NCBI RefSeq assembly: GCF_021155765.1
Contig: NC_060112.1
Span: forward strand, 20,398,001-20,462,000
Direction: 5' to 3'
Length of the DNA stretch: 64,000 nt
Source of the DNA: Diprion similis
Taxonomy: Eukaryota; Arthropoda; Insecta; Hymenoptera; Diprionidae
Position 1 is the first letter of the stretch, and each line of letters begins with the position of its first letter. Both the position numbers and the translations under genes were made by a program. The notes under the pieces are model-generated. The model saw nothing but the letters and a program-made list of their open reading frames with translations. It searched no databases and was not told the DNA's origin. Positions 60,210 through 64,000 of this stretch are shown here, piece by piece.

Positions 60210-61379
60210 GAGGCATTCCATGCCAACCCAACCTGTCGCCAACCCTCACCATCTCAAATTTTGCTTAAGTTTTAATAAGGTATTTCGGCTGTGAAAAAAG
60301 TAACCCGTGAATTATTTCAGATTATTTTTTACCACTGGTTAAAAAGTTGTCTTATTTTTGCACTAATTTTTGAACTCAACATCTGTCAGTTGTACAAAAA
60401 AAAATCATTTGTACCAATATTCTTCACAATAACGTGAAATGGCAGGAACTATCATTTGCCGTTTTCTGTAGCAACTTGATGCATCTTTTTTTTTTTTCTT
60501 GTGCAAAAATACAATAAAGCAATTTAAAAGCACGAATTTGATGGTGTTAGACATCTTCGATTTTCATGAAATTTTCACCATAAATTCCTTGTGAAAATAC
60601 AAAACATTTGAAGCCTTGCCAAAAGTGAAGAGTTCTTTGTTTCAAAAGTTACAATGTAAAATGGTTTACAATCAATTGAGTACTCCCTCACCTCAGGTAG
60701 GTCAATGATTTTTCAGAACGCATACAATGTAATACAAATGCAGAAATTTTTTTTACTACACGAATGAAAGATATTCATTATGTGAAAGATCGAAAATCAT
60801 GTTCGTATATGTAATTATAAGTATACCTCTCGTTTTTTTGTTTACCAAACAAATGAATAATTAATTTGATTTTAATAATTTCACTTGTAAAATATACCTC
60901 ATTTCCGAAGACATTTAGTTCAGGTAGGTACTGCCATATTTTTCGTTGCCTTGATATTAGTTTGATTGTAACTTCTGAACCAAAAATCTGTCCATCTCCG
61001 GCAAAGCCTCAAAAGTTTGATTTTTTCACAAGATATCTATGGTGCAAATTTCATCAAAATCGAAGGTGGCCAATACCACGAAAATCGCGGTTTGACACTG
61101 TTTTTGCAAGGAAAAAAAATGCATCAAGTCGCCAAAAAATATTTTCTTCCGTTTCACGTTATTGCGGAGAATTTTTGCATTAATCATTTTTTCGTACGAC
61201 TGACTGATCTTGGGATATTAATTAGTGTAAAAATAAGATATAACTTTTTAAATAGTGATCAAAAAAATCTGAAATAATTCAAGGGCTAATTTTTCGACCC
61301 CGGTGATATTATATTAAAGTTCAAACAAAATCGGAGATGGTGAGAGTTGGCAGCAGGTTTAATTGGCATGGAATGCCCC
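60210..61379. mobile_element. 1.17 kb foldback (long inverted repeat) element
   Basis: The left arm 60210-60660 and right arm 61379-60962 are inverted copies of one sequence over about 420-450 bases, roughly 70% identical by eye, around a spacer of about 300 bases. The ends read GAGGCATTCCATGCC and GGGGCATTCCATGCC. Shared internal blocks include AATAACGTGAAA, CTTGATGCAT, CTTCGATTTT-ATGAAATTT and AGTTACAAT. A 4 bp direct repeat ATAC flanks it (60206-60209; 61380-61383). No coding capacity is evident. It is either a foldback transposon/MITE or two old copies of one repeat inserted in opposite orientation. Confidence 0.8.
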
Positions 61380-63426
61380 ATACACTTATTCCTCTCACCC
61401 TTGTTATTACCTAGAAATAAGATTTAGTTGTGGATATTACGTTTTCAAATGAAAAAGCAAACAGCCATGTGGTATTATCAAGCATGTATTCGTTTGTAGA
61501 ATTCAACAATCTATTCTTGCTCATTCAAGAATCTCGGAATTACAGTATATTGCACCGAAAGACCTAATAATCTGATATAGTAATATGCATAAGATGATTT
61601 TAATTGAAACCCTGGTGGGTTTGATCGGTATTCAATTCTATAGGCCAGAGGGTGGCATAGCGTGCGAAATTGAAAGAATTCAGTGGTGCATGTGATGGTG
61701 TAATGTGGCTCATGAATTTGCTAGGGTGCAGAAAAGGACGTTTGATACCTGCAATGTGATACGGTGAAAGTGAACATAAAAATACTAGGCTAGCCAAAAA
61801 TCATGGTCCAGTGTACTCCTGCATTTCTTTGATTTTTTACCTGTTATATATTATTTAATTCATTATTTATTCACTTATCGTTACTTATGAATAAGTATGT
61901 GAACGTCGTATGAGTAAGCAGGTCGTTGTATCTCAAGAACGCGTGAATATTTTGAAATGACACTTACACGGCTGGTACTACCGGTCGATATAACCTTAGT
62001 GTCAAAGTCCGATCGGAATCTGTCAAATCGTTTACGCAGTATTAGCTGTAAAAGATGATGAAATGAAAATTTGCCAGAGCGCCTTGTGTACACGATTCCG
62101 TTCGAACACTTGCTATTGATTTTGGTACGTATCTGATCTGAATTTGAGAAGCCAACTCTTTGAAAATTCATTCTGAAATTGGGCAATAATAATTTTTTTC
62201 CCTGATGTTTTGTTACAATAAAATTACTAACTTCAGGCACATATAATAAGCTAAAATCATTTCCTTTGTTTCAACTACATACATAATAAAACTCTGATTG
62301 ATTTTCATTTTATGTTTCACAGTCACCTGACCCATTCTTATATGGTTGTTGATCTGTTAAACTCACTTTGCACTACACTTTGCACAACATTACACTGCAG
62401 CATAACTACGTTGTAACACAAAAGGGCAGCTACTTGGAAATTGGCACTCTATGTATTTACTCAGTGTCTGAAACCGTTTTTCATTGACTTGCCAATCACT
62501 AAGTTCATCTACCTATCGATAGGTACCATTGGCTTTCCAGCAACAAGAGGTATGCACTGACCACAATACTATTACTATTAACCACCTGTTACCATATGAA
62601 ACAAACTATAGACTTTATAAATATATAATTGTAGTTCAAATGCATGACTAATTGAATGTTTTTTATTTTGTATGTGATTGTTGTTCTGTTTATTTTTTAC
62701 AGATACTTCCATTGTTTTTACTAACACGTTTGTGACAGAAACTGTGCTCAATCATAACAACAGCAAAAATTAGATTGTGAACCGACCGGATGCTTTTAAT
62801 GAACACCCATGAAACATGGTGAATGCCCCACCGAGTAAAGAGCTTTAGATCATTGAGATTCTAACAGAATTGTTCAAATTATTAAATATATAAAATCTTG
62901 TCATATTTAGAATCTACCGGTGGCTTTTTTATTTGAAATAAAATTTTTCCAAATGTACTATATCACCGACAAACTTAAAAAATCGTTCGAAATCATTTGA
63001 AACATATGAAATCTTGATAGTTGTTCAGCTACTTGTGTAATCATTTCACATCAAATCGCTTGAAGTTGTTAAAAGCATTTGAAATAGCTGATATATGTAA
63101 ACCAGTGAATTGATTTAAAATAAGTATAATCAAAGCTGGAATCAGTTTGAAAAAGTTGTAAAGTTCTTTTAACACTTGTGGTGTTGTACTTTACACTTAC
63201 ACTATCATGATAATTCACCGTAGTGTTCTAACAGAAAGATGACAACCTTTACTATAATTTGTTGTTTTATTATATCTAGAGATTCATTTCTAAATGTAAA
63301 TTCATGAAAACCCTATACTGCAGCGCCACATATTACTAATAGTTTTAAGAATTTAAGACTGTATAAAATAGAATTATATACTGAGACTGACAAATTTTAG
63401 CTATACTTGTTATATTAGGTGGTTAA

Positions 63427-63438
<12 letters not shown>

Positions 63439-63457
<19 letters not shown>
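63439..63457 (+). repeat. Poly(A) run
   Basis: Nineteen consecutive A in an AT-rich context. It may be a retroposon tail, but I could find no flanking direct repeat, so it is recorded as a homopolymer only. Confidence 0.7.
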
Positions 63458-63555
63458 CAATGATTGTCATCTATCTTTTTTACTTCGCAGTGTAAAACTT
63501 ACTTATAAGAAAATTGAGGTAGACATATATGGTTATGGATCATGTTGTTCGGGCA

Positions 63556-63753
63556 CTAAGTCAGCGAGTCAAGTTTTGGCATCGGTCCGGCTACATCTAT
63601 GTAAGGAATCCTGCAAGTTTCCTTGTTCTTAGTGTGAATGCGGGTGAATTTATTGAAAATTTTTAAATCGTCTGCAGACGCATAATGATGGTCACTAATC
63701 CATCCGCTCGCATGCCCTGCACAAGTCTCCGGAAGATTTTTTGGGGTTATATC
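63556..63753 (-). other. Exon-like open stretch of 65 codons, unassigned
   Basis: On the minus strand an acceptor-like CTCAATAG at 63754 is followed by a stop-free frame of 65 codons (starting DITPKNLPETCAGHASG, ending GPMPKLDSLT). The GC content is higher than nearby sequence. A strong GTAAGT donor lies further downstream near 63503. With an in-frame stop before that donor, it may be a last coding exon of a gene outside the window or a 5' UTR exon of Rfx. No family is recognised. Confidence 0.3.
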
Positions 63754-64000
63754 CTATTGAGTATTGTGGGTATTGGTAGTGATCATTATTATTATTGACG
63801 TAATCGCAGGCAAATTAGATTAACCGCATTACTATTTTGGATTTTCATGATGGTCATAAGTCGTACAGTTATCAACTACAAATGCTCCACATCACAACAG
63901 GTACAAAAGTTGTGGTTCGCTTACAAGTAGTTCATTGGTTACTATGGTACAGCAGTATCATTGCGGCATACTTACAATAAGTCATGAAATCTAGACAAAA

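Larger units (their letters stand above)
61384..64000. other. Right-end region, exon-like fragments, no firm gene
   Basis: No recognisable protein. An exon-like stretch on the minus strand is listed at 63556-63753. A minus open frame of 119 codons (61881-62240) contains an internal GTAAGT donor but no domain. A run of 19 A lies at 63439-63457. If the Rfx transcription unit extends to the right, 5' non-coding exons could lie here. Confidence 0.35.

Noticed and set aside
60080-60268. Plus and minus open frames containing GIPCQPNLSPT / GWHGMP
   Set aside because: They run into the terminus of the foldback element, so they reflect the repeat rather than a gene.
61881-62240. Minus-strand open frame of 119 codons
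   Set aside because: No recognisable domain, mixed composition, and an internal GTAAGT donor; no partner exon in phase with the first Rfx exon could be shown.

Overview
The window is nuclear DNA from an insect. It is AT-rich, its genes are split by mostly short GT-AG introns, and the proteins match animal families in their insect-like forms. A hymenopteran is my best guess from the look of the proteins and repeats; no sequence feature fixes the order. There is no bacterial operon, CRISPR array, rRNA or tRNA that I can see. Exon chains below were built by eye, using reading frame, splice sites and remembered family motifs.

Layout. 1-4.5 kb: AT-rich, no gene seen. 4.56-6.50 kb (+): taspase 1. 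7.25-9.42 kb (+): Aurora-B-type kinase. 12.2-13.1 kb (-): ZCCHC10-like zinc knuckle protein, head to head with an Arkadia-like RING E3 ligase at 15.4-20.05 kb (+). 24.2-25.3 kb (+): FAM32A. 27.1-30.9 kb (-): a large secreted cysteine-rich protein with a hydrophobic C-terminal tail. 32.3-33.7 kb (+): holocytochrome c synthase. 35.4-37.6 kb (+): a secreted, possibly membrane-anchored SMP-30/regucalcin-like protein. 39.2-40.0 kb (-): intronless SETMAR-type SET methyltransferase without transposase. 40.2-43.3 kb (-): TraB-domain protein. 49.1-56.9 kb (-): RFX transcription factor; its 5' end is unresolved and may lie further right. 57-64 kb: repeats and exon-like fragments.

The genes do not form one pathway. 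They are a normal mix of housekeeping functions (cell division, chromatin, heme attachment, ubiquitin and SUMO signalling, cilia control) and two extracellular proteins. The less ordinary content is in the repeats. There is a 1.17 kb foldback element with about 450 bp diverged arms. Two 418 bp elements of one family lie in opposite orientation 20 kb apart, each with its own 5 bp target duplication. There are three short MITEs with clear termini, a poly(A)-tailed retroposon remnant with a 13 bp duplication, a long hairpin filling most of an intron, and a miRNA-like hairpin downstream of the Aurora gene. I found no convincing wholly new multi-gene system.
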